A DNA stretch of 64,000 nt. Origin: Bolinopsis microptera (taxonomy: Eukaryota; Ctenophora; Tentaculata; Lobata; Bolinopsidae). The notes beneath the pieces are model-generated. The model ran no database searches. It saw only the letters and a program-made list of their open reading frames with translations, and was not told the DNA's origin. Location of the stretch: assembly GCF_026151205.1 (NCBI RefSeq), contig NC_087078.1:15889118-15953117 (forward strand), in the 5' to 3' direction. This document shows positions 18,552 to 29,338 of the stretch, one piece after another (within the stretch, counting starts at the first letter, position 1; every line of letters begins with the position of its first letter). The translations under genes were made by a program, and so were the position numbers.

Positions 18552-19369
18552 ATGTACTGAGTAAATAATACATTATCAGAAGATTATTAAAATCTTCATC
18601 CTATAGCAGGTCAATTTTACGCTTTAAATTAAATTATTTTAGGCTACTAATTTTTCAGGATTTTCGGGCAACATTCGAGATATTATTCTTTTCCGTGTTT
18701 CACTGTGTCTGCCAACAAAATTGTAGTGTAGGTCAGAGAAGGAGGCTCTATCCCGGGACACCAACATTTTTTGGGTTGGCACCCAGGAGAAAGCTGCCTT
18801 ATTCTTTGTATTTTGTCTCAAGTATTTTAGCATCTCCTACCACTCTGTTTATTTCACCGTCTCTAGACTTGTATGTTGCCCAGATAATTTGACATGACTG
18901 TATTGGATTTTCTGTAACATCAGTTACTGTTCTGCAGTAAGCTTTTTTAATAATTTTGTATTGTATATTGAAGTATTCAGATTGTTTGTATATTTGGAGT
19001 TCTATAGATTCTTACAGAAATTTTAATATTTTATGATTTTTCATCTTTATTATCTTGTATATCTTTTTGTTAGTCTCATGAGACTCATACATAGATTTCT
19101 TGTGGTCATCATCTATTTTTCATATGTTTTGTTAGAAAACCTGCTAACCTTTCTTGGATATCTTCTTGTTAAAGGTGTTTCTGCCTTATTTAGCCAGGAT
19201 TTAACTTGCAGCTATAAACTTCCGTTTTTACTCCTGTCCAAGGCGAGATGCACGATCTCTACTGTCATTTAGGTATCATTTACAGCTGAGCATAAGGGTT
19301 AAATTTAAATTATTTAACCTTTTGGTGCTGTATCAAAATAACATTAATTTATTATTATTATTATTATAA
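18552..19369 (+). other. LINE A 3' untranslated region and TTA-repeat tail
   Basis: Non-coding by position: it follows the LINE A stop codon (9001) once RLE1 is removed. It ends in about six TTA units directly before LINE B coding sequence resumes. T-rich, with no recognised motif. Confidence 0.7.
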
Positions 19370-19370
19370 A

Positions 19371-20224
19371 AACTTTCAATACTTGGGGGCAAAATGTTGG
19401 AATAATGTTCCAACAGATCTACGAAATCTGCCCGATGTTAAAAGCTTTAGTGATTCATATAAGAAACAGCTACTCTCATCTATAACAACAGACCCTAATT
19501 ATACCGTCGACAATTCATATGACAAATTTTACACTGCAATCATAGTCGACGATAACTAAGTATCTTCTAATTCTTTTAAATCTGAGGCATATATAATTGA
19601 TGTATCGAAAGGATTTTCCCTTTTTTACCACCTTACCATTTTGATTGATTTTGCGCATGACGCCATGACTGACATGTTTTGGCTGGAGAAAGGGTTCGCA
19701 CAGTGGTAGTTTTATAAACCACTTTTAATTTAATGACCTATTATACCTGGTGGTAGTTTTATAGACCACATTTAATTTATTTACTTATTATACTTAGTAT
19801 TTATTTTTGGTGACTGTATCACCCAGTTTTAACATTTGATAATTGTACAGTTTATTGACGACACATTGACTGAATGTTATTTTATATTCTAATTTATATT
19901 CTAGATATTTTATTTATTTTTCAACAGACGACAACTTCCTGTTTTTTCTTCTATATTAGTTACTCATATCTCTTTTACAGACTTTTTTACAAGGACATTG
20001 ACAGTTGATACTCACATTAGGCATTCATTATTGCATCTAAATTATTTCACTTGCATTAGGTTTAGAAATTTATTCTCTGGTTAACAGATTTCAAATGTTT
20101 AATTAATTTGTAGTATGACAGTAAGGTATATAAGAAGTTATTTAATTTTGCTTGGGCTATTATATCGGCTATTGAGGTTTAATGATGATATGGAATTTGA
20201 ATTCTATAAAAAAAATTAAAAAAA
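19371..20224 (+). mobile_element. LINE B, right part: ORF2 C-terminus and 3' UTR
   Basis: 19371-19559 reads TFQYLGAKCWNNVPTDLR... and stops with VDDN and TAA. It matches the C-terminus of LINE C ORF2 (TFTYLGAKCWNTIPENIR, FDYFYT) and continues the coding broken at 4843. A T-rich 3' UTR follows; an A-rich stretch at 20207-20222 may be the tail, but the true end is uncertain. Confidence 0.8.
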
Positions 20225-20703
20225 GGAAGCAACTCACGGTATCACTCTCATAAGAGACATGTTTCATCATTTACCGGAGTTGCAACCAAATATACACAAT
20301 AAGGTTTGGTACTTTATCTGTACCTCCCCTTTCATAGAAATAATAGCAAAAATATACACCTATCTTTAAGAAATCAACATCTGATATAAAACATTTGATC
20401 AACCAAAATTAAGACAATTTTCCTGTTAAATTCTATATAAATTTACACTATGTGGTTGGGGCATTTTGCATAGTAAATATGGTTACTACTCCTATGTATC
20501 ATATTATTTGATTGGTATTCGATTTCTGATTATTTCTCTAGGAATATGATTATTATATCTCAATTTGGCTTTAGGTAGGGTGCCCCGCTAAAAGAACTGG
20601 ATTCTTTCAGGAAGCATCCCGTGCACAGACCTTGGTCTACATATATATATATTAAATTATTAACCATTCATTCTGTATGTGCACGAAAATTTATTTCAAT
20701 CAA
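20225..20703. other. unassigned AT-rich segment between LINE B and satellite
   Basis: Contains a short inverted pair (GCAACTCACGGTA and TACCGGAGTTGC, 20230-20285) and an AT dinucleotide run near 20640. It could be further LINE B 3' sequence or another small insertion. No coding capacity seen. Confidence 0.4.
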
Positions 20704-21190
20704 TCAAAGGGTGCAGGATGTTCAGCTCGAAAAAAAACCGGTGGAGAATATTTCGTAGGCCCTAAAATGAATCCTCCAGATCCAGTATTAACCTTCAATT
20801 AGACATATTAGATAGCTCATTAGTTGAAGTAGCTCTGATACGTCGTATTAAAACCTGTAATATTAGCATCTAGCTCGCTATTTTTGAGATTCAAGCAAAT
20901 CGAGGATGTTCAAAGAGTGCAGGATGTTCAGCTCGACAAAAAATACCGGTGGAAAATATTTCGTAGGCCCTAAAATGAATCCTCCAGATCCAGTATTAAC
21001 ATTCAATTGGACATTACTCACTTGTAGTATTGTTGAAGTAGCTCTGATATGTGATATGTCAGATTAGAACCTATTAGACTAAACTCCGCCCTCCAGCTCA
21101 ATGATGCATGTTCAAAGGGTGCAGGATCTTCAGTTCGACAAAATACCGGCTGATAAATCTTTTTTAAGCCCTTAAATGACTTCTACAGAT
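20704..21190. repeat. satellite, about 195-bp unit, right part
   Basis: Resumes at TCAAAGGGTGCAGGATGTTC, the position of the unit that follows where the left array stops at 4555. Two full units and a degenerate third can be followed by the landmarks TTCGTAGGCCCTAAAATGA and GAAGTAGCTCTGATA. Confidence 0.85.
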
Positions 21191-21198
21191 CTAGTCTT

Positions 21199-21274
21199 AC
21201 TGGGCCGCGCTCAGCCTGTCATTCCGCCAAAACCTTTATTCATAATGTTTATGAACATAATAGCCTGGGGTCCC
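21199..21274. repeat. dispersed short repeat, copy 1
   Basis: Shares ACTGGGCCGCGCTCAGCCTG, CATTCCGCCAAA and GAACATAATAGCCTGGGGTC with 22895-22963. About 75 bp long. Class unknown; probably the ends of a short non-autonomous element. Confidence 0.75.
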
Positions 21275-21769
21275 CAAGTAAATCTAATTTTAACCTTAAA
21301 TTGGTTATAACTCATTTGCTAAAGCATTTCTGATCCGTCAAATTAAAGAGTTAATAAATTTTTCAGGTATCCTTACTGGCTGGTGCCTAGCCTATCTTCG
21401 AAAGTGAAAGAAACACCAAACATACCTTTAAGGAGACTTTCCTTTTTTGAAAAATGTTCGTTACCAATGAACTAAATCGGTGCGCGGTACTTCGAAGGTT
21501 CGAAAAAAAGCGGCGCGCGCTCTTTCAAAGAAATTTAGACCATAGACAAAAGTTCAAAAAAACAAAATTCATTAATAAAACAAAATCCGTTAGTAATATT
21601 TGACGCTATTGTCAAGCTTTTTGTACGTAAATTACTTGGCGTGTCGATCCCTATGCGCGGCGCTATTTTCTGTAATAAAGTGGCAAGCTATTACATTAAT
21701 CAACTATATACAGCAAACACAAGATAATATAAATTAAATCATAAAATCGAGTGGCCGAGTAGTCTCGAC
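21275..21769. other. no gene seen
   Basis: Intergenic sequence with no recognised coding or RNA gene. The stretch GCGGCGCGCGCTCT near 21510 is a short GC-rich island. Confidence 0.4.
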
Positions 21770-22085
21770 TCACCCATAACTTCTCCAAAGGCGTCTATCA
21801 TGAGCTTTGTACACTAAATCGTTGAAATTACTTAAACTAAATCTTTTATTTACAATCACAATAATTTGTTTTGTCATAATGTCTTTTAATAATAAATCAA
21901 ATAAATTTGAACGAGGTCTGCCCCTCCTTCCTTTGTAGTCAAAACATCCTAAACATGCAAATCTGAAAGATAAGAAGGCGGGAGTGTCATCACCGCTTCT
22001 GAGAACGTGCCCAAGCATCTTCCATCTTGCTTTCTTGATCCTTTCAGTAAGGGGTCTGACATTACATCTCTTATATAAAGCTATT
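21770..22085 (-). pseudogene. LINE reverse transcriptase C-terminal remnant
   Basis: About 105 residues in one minus-strand frame: LYKRCNVRPLTERIKKARWK, MLGHVLRSGDDTPA, KGRRGRPRSNLFDLLLKD and HDRRLWRSYG before a stop. The LGHVLR...GRRGRPR...DR..WR pattern is the conserved tail of endonuclease-reverse transcriptase polyproteins of several APE-type LINEs. Nothing of the RT core remains nearby, so this is a 5'-truncated, dead insertion. Confidence 0.75.
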
Positions 22086-24435
22086 ACATAGATTATATAA
22101 ATAAATAAACAAGCTAAGTAACTTTAGTCTCTAAATTAGAAAAGCAATTTGCTGTGCATTGTGAGTTTATAATTTACCAAAATGCGGTAATTTGAAACAA
22201 TTATTTTAGTGTCATCAGCTATATAAGTAATACATTGCGCGGCGCTGTTTCGAACTTCCTGCATATCCGTTAAGTTAGGATACGGTTGTGATTTGTAGCG
22301 CCATGCACCATTTATGATTTAGCCTCGCATCAAGTTATGTGTCTCGCAACCGTTGGATCGGCGATGTACGACTGAAGTTGCAATATAAACCAGACAATAT
22401 TGAAGATTTAGATTTAAATATTGAGCCCTTTGGCTAGAGTATACTTTCTTGAATATTTTCGATAGTTTTTAATATTGGTAATGTTAATGAATTGTAATTG
22501 ATTGATATGTAATATTTAGACCCGTGGCCAGTTTTCAAAAAATGTACGACTGAAACACGCCGAGCCGCAAAGGACTCACATCGTTGATCAAGGATACGCG
22601 GTTAACTCAAAAAGAAATTAGAAATACTATTATCTATAAAATGTAAAAGCTAAGTCAAAATAATAATAAGCTCTAATGATAAATAATAAGTTGGCATACA
22701 ATTTGGTGTCTCTGATTTTGATAAATTTTGTACCAAAAAGTTGCCTGAAATGCAAAATTTGAATAATCAATAATATAATACGTAGAATGTAATACAGAGG
22801 CGAACTAAAAGTTGTTTTAAGTACAGTGGCCCCAAGACCATCCTCGGTGCCTAGAGAATAAATGAAACTATTACATTATATATATGGTACCTTTACTGGG
22901 CCGCGCTCAGCCTGTCATTCCGCCAAATCTTTATTATTAATGAACATAATAGCCTGGGGTCCTCCGGTAAATGGTACCTACACCAGCAACGACCATAATA
23001 AGCAAATTAAAGTCAGTGAACGCCTAATTACTAAAATATATTTGTAGAGCCGATATTTCACAAGCTGCAAAGGTAAAGGGGTCAAGACTGAGAACGTTTG
23101 ACGATCAGTAATTTTAGAGCCATTATGGGCCATTTTTAACATCAATCCTTCCTAAAACTTTATTCGAAATATTCCATAATACAAATATTTTACAATACTT
23201 TTGGTAATCATATCTTTCTTAAATCCTAGGAGAGTTAGAATCCACTTTCTTAAACCCCACTTATTTAACTTTAAATCTCTAAGATCTGTCACATGTCATG
23301 ACACATGGAACTTGATTTTTCAAGCTAAGTTCTATTTATCTAACGAAATTGAAATCCTATCTCAATGTTAATACCTAGCATTTATTTCTTGGCATTTGAA
23401 CTAGAGTATATTTTATATAACGTTATTGCTGTATATGTCTTATATGTTTGAAAGTTTTAAATTAAAATTAATAGTATAGCTCTTTAATTCTTACTACATT
23501 TGTAATCTATTTCTTGAAACAAGGTTAAGACCGGATCTGCTTATGAACATATCTGATCCACAACCAGTCAGACCACTGTCCAATGGTAACTTTTAAAGGA
23601 TCTATATTTATAAGGTTACTACGTATTCACTGCTCTGCCAGCACTGTCAAATGAAGAATTGTCAGTCTCCGGCTGTATTGAAGAGCACCCACCTTATTGA
23701 TCAGACAAGTGAACCGGCTCTAGAGTCTAGATACTGTCCAGCTCAAAACTAATTCTCTTACTTACCTGAGCCGCTGCTGGATTCCGCGATTTTTTTGTCA
23801 AACAGTATAATATATATTTTATTTGTACAATAAATTAAGTAAAACAAAATCAAGTGATGCAATTGGAAGAGCACAATCGTAAATCCTGAGCAGTAAATAT
23901 CATCTACCCCTCGTAGCTCTTCTGCTCAGGTATCAGGTTGAAGGAGACATTGGATATAGGGATTAGGGGCGGTGCATGCCTTCTTTGCCTTCTCACGTAC
24001 ACCTCTAACTGCTACTTTTTTTTATTTGAAAATTTAATTAATCATTATATATATAAATCAAGCATTACATTTCAGCCATGCAAAATTACAATGACATATT
24101 TTGATTACTAAATGATAAATGGTACTGCAATATAAGTTGCTTAATGTTTGGCCGGATGACAACTAACGAGAAAAATAAACTTGATTAAATATAATAATTA
24201 ATTCGGCTGAACCAACACATAGCAAGAGCCACATTAACGTTGGGGCCGTCTACCAAATTTGAATGACAAACATTAACAAGAAATCAAACATATCATAAAT
24301 AATTATAAGGATTTTGTTCATTACAATTCCGTCACAACTGATAAAGAAATAAGAAAAGGACAAGCAGATAGGAAATTGGACGGACAGAATTGTAACCAAC
24401 AAAAACAAATTTCTGAGACTCATAAGACTGATGAG
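22086..24435. other. gene-free AT-rich region
   Basis: No coding sequence seen on either strand apart from chance frames. Holds the second copy of the short dispersed repeat (22895-22963). The left end presumably includes the 3' UTR of LINE D. Confidence 0.5.
22895..22963. repeat. dispersed short repeat, copy 2
   Basis: See 21199-21274. Flanked by GGTACCTTTAC on the left and GTAAATGGTACC on the right, an inverted pair that could be the ends of a small palindromic element. Confidence 0.75.
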
Positions 24436-27400
24436 CTAATCTGGCCAGACTGTATCGGCAGCCCAGAGGTACTTGATCAGTTTGGCCTTAAAAGTAGAAA
24501 TCCGCTCTGACTGCCGGATACATACTGGTAGACTATTCCAATTCAGCATAGATCTATGAAAAAAGCTATTTCGGAAGGCATCCGAGCAGGGCACAGTGGT
24601 ACTCATGTAAGTTGAAGTATCCGACATATCAATTATTTGAGCATTGTGCCTAGTGTATCGGGTGCCCTCTGGACGGCATAGGACTATATATGTAGGGAGC
24701 GAAACTGGAATTATGCTATTCACTATTTTATAGAAGGTCATAAGATCGTTATAAATAAACTTCTGTTTAACAGGGAGAATATTTAGTTTCTTTTGCTCTG
24801 TAGCAAGTTTATCGTCATTATAACTGGAGTAAGGTTCACCATTGATCCATTTAATAGCCCTCTTTTGGATAGCAACAAACTGTTGAAGATGAGTTGCAGA
24901 TTGAGGGGACCATATGACAGAACAATGTTCAAATATAGACCTAATTAACGCTAAATAGAACGATCTTTTCTGCCTTTTATCAGTAGTGAAATGACATGTT
25001 CTCTTAAGTAGTCCAAGTCTAGATGTAGCTTTGGAAACAAGCGCTTTACATTGTGCACCCCAATTAAACCTGGAGTTTATTGCGACTCCTAAATCTGACT
25101 GAGAGGGCACAAAGTCAATATCACTTCCAGAAAGTTTATAAAAGAAGGTATTGAATGGCAAGTTATCCAGCACGTTTCTTTGCAGGGACACAGAGAGGGC
25201 TTTGCACTTTTGTGGGTGGAACTTCATTCGATTTCTCACTGACCAATCATATAATCTATTGATGTCATTTTGGATTATGTGATGGTCAGGGTAACCAAGA
25301 ATCTCCCTCCAAATTTTAGTGTCATCTGCATAAAGGGCGATATTGGTGCCTTCAGAGACACAGGAGAACATGTCATTTATAAATATTACAAACAATAAAG
25401 GGCCGAGTATAGAACCTTGAGGGACACCAGACCGAACTGGTAGAGAAGAAGACGTTTGGCCTCCTATCACTACTTGTTGTTGTCGCCCCTCAAGATAGGA
25501 CTTAATAAACTTAAGCATTAGTCCATCGACATTAAAAATATTCTTTAATTTACTTAAAATGAGGTCATGCGAAACGCTATCAAAGGCTTTCGCAAAATCA
25601 AAATATATTATATCAGTCCTGGACCTGTTATTCAATGCAAGTGCAAGATTGTCTGTGAAAGGTATCATTTGGGTTGTGCATGAGCGTTCATTAACAAAAC
25701 CGTGTTGTCGGTCATCCAACAGATCAGAACACGCAGCGTATAATGCAGTCTTTATGCACCTTTCAAAGACTTTCATTACAAGAGATGTTAACGAGATAGG
25801 CCTGTAGTTCTCAACCGAAGACTTATCGCCCTTTTTGTGCACTGGTACTACAAGTGCCAGCTTCCAATCAGGGGGTATGCATCCGCTCGAGAAAGACAGG
25901 TTAAATAAAACACTAAGTGGGTATGCAAGGCTTTGGGCACAGTTTTTGAGGACTCTCCCATGAATCCCATCAGGGCCAGGGGCCTTGTTAGGATTTAACT
26001 TTTTAAGAATCAACAGAACATCTTCTCTACTAAACACAAGACTTGAAAAACAGTCATCACGAAAATCTATGTCAATGCCATAATCGCTCTCTTGAGAAAA
26101 CTGCTCATAAAAATATTCGTTAAAAAGGGCAGCTTGATCAGATGGATTGTTTCGAAAGCGATTATGATATTTGACAGTTTCAGGGATCCTGGTTGACTTT
26201 GATTTAGATTTAACGTAGGTCCAGAATTTCTTGGAGATAAGAGCATCATCGGAGTCATCCTCAACACTGAGTCTCATTCTTTCGTCCATCAAATTTTTAA
26301 ATTTTGTGCGAAATGCACGAAACTTTTGTTTATGAGACTCAGAGTTGCTCCCCTTATGCCTTATTCTCCATTTCTCCTTATTTCGTAGGAGGCGATCACA
26401 TTCGGAGTCATACCATGGGGGCTGGAACTGAGACTTAATGGTCTTTTTAGGGATCCATCGGTCACAGGCTGCATCAAGAACTCCTCTGAATCGACTCCAG
26501 GCAAGATAAGGATCATTACACTCAAATATATTATCCCAATCGATGCTAAATAACTCAGAATTCAGGCCCCTAAAATTACCTTTACTATAATTAAAGATCT
26601 TTCTTTTAGGCTGCTTAATATACTTGGTCTTAATATCAATGTCAAATGTGATACAAAAGTGGTCGGACATACACATTTCGTTTTGATCTAAAACTTTAAC
26701 ATTCTTAATAAGGTTCTGAATGTTAGTGAACACAAGATCTAAGGTGTTGCCTGACTTGTGAGTAGGGAAACTAATAAGTTGTGTATGTCCGAGGTCATCA
26801 GTGAGAAAATTTACAAAGCTAGAGTGTAGCTGACAAGATGACTGACCATCTGGCCAAGAAATCGAAGCCAAATTAAAGTCCCCTACCAGAATGTGTCTTT
26901 GCAACTTTCTGGCAGATGCTAAAGTAACAAAATGTTTTTTGAAAGATTCAAAATTATCTAAGCCAAGCGTTCCTACTCTATAGAATGTTGATATACAAAA
27001 GTTTCTTCCACACTGAGTCTTAATTATGACGGATAATAATTCAGCTTGAACACTAACCTTAGAAAACTTTAGACTAGAGATATCAATGTCTGTTCTATGG
27101 GCAATCAGAACACCACCACCGTTTTTTCTGAATTTCTTGGGCTGGGTTGCATCCACTGGATGCGATCTTAAGGATCGGTCAAGCCTAAATACTTTGTATT
27201 TGTCAGGGAGCACCTCATTACTGAGAATGGAATTTTTCAGCCATGTCTCGTTTAGAATAATGATGTGAGGCTTATGTTTGTAGATATAACCATGAAATTC
27301 ATGTATCTTGGTCATATTTAGTGGTGGTGTTCCTGATGCTAGATCGCGAGTATTTAGGAAACCATGGACATTATTGTAAACAACAGATAAATTTGGTCCA

Positions 27401-27942
27401 GGGTTCAGTAAGGAACAATTACAAATTACTATCAGGGAAATATTAAGGAGAGATAGAAAAACCAGACCACACCTAGACATGACCCCAAGCCAGCTGCTGG
27501 TAATACCGAAAAGTAACTTAACAGTCTGTTTCGGTGACATGGTAGGTGACAGTTCAGTTTTTGTGGTAGATAGCAATTTTACAGAAATTGCAGTTAAGGC
27601 TGCCCCAATGCCCCTCTCACCCCTATACACAAGTTTGAAGTGTCTGAGAAAAATGGTACAAAATATTACCATAAAGTAAAGATTTATGGATGACCTCAAA
27701 CATGGTACAGAGTGTATTTTAGGTTGTAGGGGAGCACCAGGGAGTATATTAGCATCGATAGTCAAAGAAAATATATACAAAATAACATACAAATAAAATA
27801 TACCCAATAGAGCACATAACATATGACGAGACAGAAGACAGGACAACAAATTTTCCCCGTTACCTCTATTACTTTTACTGATGATAACATACCTAGAAAA
27901 CATACCAGTTGCAACACGGTGTTGTTGAGCCGATATTCCCAT
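24436..27942 (-). CDS. LINE D ORF2: endonuclease and reverse transcriptase, uninterrupted
   Basis: 1,168 codons from ATG at 27942. The first 178 residues hold three hydrophobic segments (about 41-60, 87-101 and 159-175), then LLNPGPN with NPGP at 180-183, a degenerate 2A-like sequence. The endonuclease follows: VVYNNVHGF, LNETWL, NGGGVLIAH, HILVGDFN, GNTLDLVFTN, MSDHFCITF. RT motifs: NKAPGPDGI, VENYRPISLTSLVMKVFE, YFDFAKAFDSVSH, PQGSILGPLLFV and LYADDTKIW. The tail (FEHCSVIWSP, IQKRAIKWI, RNSFFHRSMLNWNSLP) matches the CR1/Jockey group. The protein should nick chromosomal DNA and copy the element RNA in place (target-primed reverse transcription). No stop or frameshift, so the enzyme may be functional even though the element is 5'-truncated. 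Confidence 0.93.
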   Translation of the reverse strand: MGISAQQHRVATGMFSRYVIISKSNRGNGENLLSCLLSRHMLCALLGIFYLYVILYIFSLTIDANILPGAPLQPKIHSVPCLRSSINLYFMVIFCTIFLRHFKLVYRGERGIGAALTAISVKLLSTTKTELSPTMSPKQTVKLLFGITSSWLGVMSRCGLVFLSLLNISLIVICNCSLLNPGPNLSVVYNNVHGFLNTRDLASGTPPLNMTKIHEFHGYIYKHKPHIIILNETWLKNSILSNEVLPDKYKVFRLDRSLRSHPVDATQPKKFRKNGGGVLIAHRTDIDISSLKFSKVSVQAELLSVIIKTQCGRNFCISTFYRVGTLGLDNFESFKKHFVTLASARKLQRHILVGDFNLASISWPDGQSSCQLHSSFVNFLTDDLGHTQLISFPTHKSGNTLDLVFTNIQNLIKNVKVLDQNEMCMSDHFCITFDIDIKTKYIKQPKRKIFNYSKGNFRGLNSELFSIDWDNIFECNDPYLAWSRFRGVLDAACDRWIPKKTIKSQFQPPWYDSECDRLLRNKEKWRIRHKGSNSESHKQKFRAFRTKFKNLMDERMRLSVEDDSDDALISKKFWTYVKSKSKSTRIPETVKYHNRFRNNPSDQAALFNEYFYEQFSQESDYGIDIDFRDDCFSSLVFSREDVLLILKKLNPNKAPGPDGIHGRVLKNCAQSLAYPLSVLFNLSFSSGCIPPDWKLALVVPVHKKGDKSSVENYRPISLTSLVMKVFERCIKTALYAACSDLLDDRQHGFVNERSCTTQMIPFTDNLALALNNRSRTDIIYFDFAKAFDSVSHDLILSKLKNIFNVDGLMLKFIKSYLEGRQQQVVIGGQTSSSLPVRSGVPQGSILGPLLFVIFINDMFSCVSEGTNIALYADDTKIWREILGYPDHHIIQNDINRLYDWSVRNRMKFHPQKCKALSVSLQRNVLDNLPFNTFFYKLSGSDIDFVPSQSDLGVAINSRFNWGAQCKALVSKATSRLGLLKRTCHFTTDKRQKRSFYLALIRSIFEHCSVIWSPQSATHLQQFVAIQKRAIKWINGEPYSSYNDDKLATEQKKLNILPVKQKFIYNDLMTFYKIVNSIIPVSLPTYIVLCRPEGTRYTRHNAQIIDMSDTSTYMSTTVPCSDAFRNSFFHRSMLNWNSLPVCIRQSERISTFKAKLIKYLWAADTVWPD

Positions 27943-28136
27943 GGAACTTTTAAGTATATTATTAACAGAATTGTGTCTCGCCGTTGTGTTTTGTTAGGTA
28001 TTGTGCTATAATATGAAGTAACATACATTATGCTATCACTTCGTTTGAATACATATAAATAACATCCAAATGATCAGATCCAATAGGATACTGATGCAGA
28101 CAATGAAAAATTGAAATATTGAATTGGATTACCACA

Positions 28137-28738
28137 TCAGTATCCCATTGGATTAAACCACTTTGAGTGTATGATTCTGAGATAGAACTTTGCCAACACT
28201 GGCATCCCAGCCTTGGGGCTGGGATGAATATCATAAAAGCCCCTATTGTCACACTTAGGAAATAATCTCTCGTTTCTGTTTCCATAGCGGTCTAAGAAAG
28301 CCCAAAAAACATCAAGGTAAAACAGTTTATGCCTAGAGCAGCGATCAAAGATCAAATTATTCATAGCACAAACATTACCAGGGATTTTATCTTGTCCGTT
28401 GGGGTGGACTGGTGGAATAGCTTGTACAAAAACACGTGCATTTGGATAAAGTTTTTTTGCTGTCTTCATAAGGTCACTCACAGGGGTCTTGAGATGATTG
28501 ACACCCTGGGTACAGTACCGGATGTCGTTGGCACCGAAGCTTAAGAACAGTTTCTTTACCTGCACAAGAGGGTTCTTTGTATGAAAGGCCTCAATAGATT
28601 TCTGTATAGCTGAGATCTTAAGCCCACCCTTAGCTATGTTGGTGACAGTTTCTTTACCTCTACTGAGGCGATCAGCGTCCAATCGAGCAGCAAAGGAGTC
28701 ACTAGCACACCCCTCATTATATCCATGCTCAGGCCAGT
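28137..28738 (-). CDS. LINE D ORF1: SGNH-hydrolase-like (esterase) domain, 5'-truncated
   Basis: The frame is open from about 28738 (PEHGYNEGCASDSFAARL) to the stop at 28137, without an upstream ATG, so the element is 5'-truncated within ORF1. SGNH/GDSL features: block I nucleophile Ser in GCASDSFAARL, block III Asn in FLSFGANDIRY, and block V Asp-x-His in YDIHPSPKAG. Esterase domains in ORF1 are known from CR1 elements and are thought to help lipid or membrane association of the ribonucleoprotein. A spacer of about 195 bp separates it from ORF2. Confidence 0.85.
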
Positions 28739-29338
28739 GGCGTAACGAAAGGCCCCGCTGACCCCGCTGTGCATTTGAATGTGGGACAATTTCGAAAGCT
28801 TAACTAAAGTACTAGCAAAACTGTGTGTTTTGCTCTAGATACACAATTTTTTAGAGATTAAAAAAGGCCTGTAATAAAGTCCCTCACTGTTTACTACTGA
28901 CTGAATGGAAACCTACTTAACTCTTTGGATTGGTAGAACCTGTCTGGTTACATGAACATTGGAGCTAGTTTTAGATTAGCTCATTATATTATTGTTGACT
29001 TAGACTGCTTGGATGTATCACATCTCAACCATTGTTGGGTGTGTTACTTTGTTTTGGGATTTACTTGTAAGCTTTATTGATTTTATCCATAAAATTGCAT
29101 TTCCAATGATATTTATGTAACTTGAGAAACTTTTTCTACCAAAACGTTTTCGATCGGGAATCGTCTTTAAATTATTTTGGGGAATATTTTGACTTGATAT
29201 AACGACGTCGTCGTAATGACACAAGTGACTGATCAACCACCTTATTTTATATATTTTTAAAAAATAAAGTATTTATATTTTTAACTTGGGGTGTAAATAT
29301 TTTTAGGGATTTTATTTTTTTATTTCAGATCTGTCATA
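28739..29338. other. gene-free region between LINE D and the inverted-repeat element
   Basis: AT-rich; nothing recognised. The left boundary with LINE D is near CCACTGGCGTAACG (reading plus strand in reverse order around 28738). Confidence 0.4.

Larger units (their letters stand above)
4844..19369 (+). mobile_element. LINE A (CR1/L2-like non-LTR retrotransposon), host of RLE1
   Basis: A plus-strand LINE running from a 5'-truncated ORF1 to a 3' tail of TTA repeats at about 19349-19367. It is interrupted between 9105 and 18383 by RLE1. Its own sequence is 4844-9104 plus 18552-19369 (the 168 bp at each side are duplicated). Target duplication is only a few A residues (4841-4843 and 19368-19370) and cannot be resolved further. 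ORF2 has two frame breaks, so the copy is dead. An apurinic-type endonuclease, a YADD reverse transcriptase and a microsatellite tail place it in the CR1/L2 group of the Jockey superfamily; the exact clade needs a tree. Confidence 0.85.

Noticed and set aside
18639..18930. Minus-strand frames (RASFSDLHYNFVGRHSETRK and a shifted neighbour) that look protein-like
   Set aside because: They lie in the LINE A 3' UTR, need a frameshift to join, and match nothing I recognise.
28739..29338. Search for a promoter of LINE D
   Set aside because: LINE D is 5'-truncated inside ORF1, so its promoter cannot be here.
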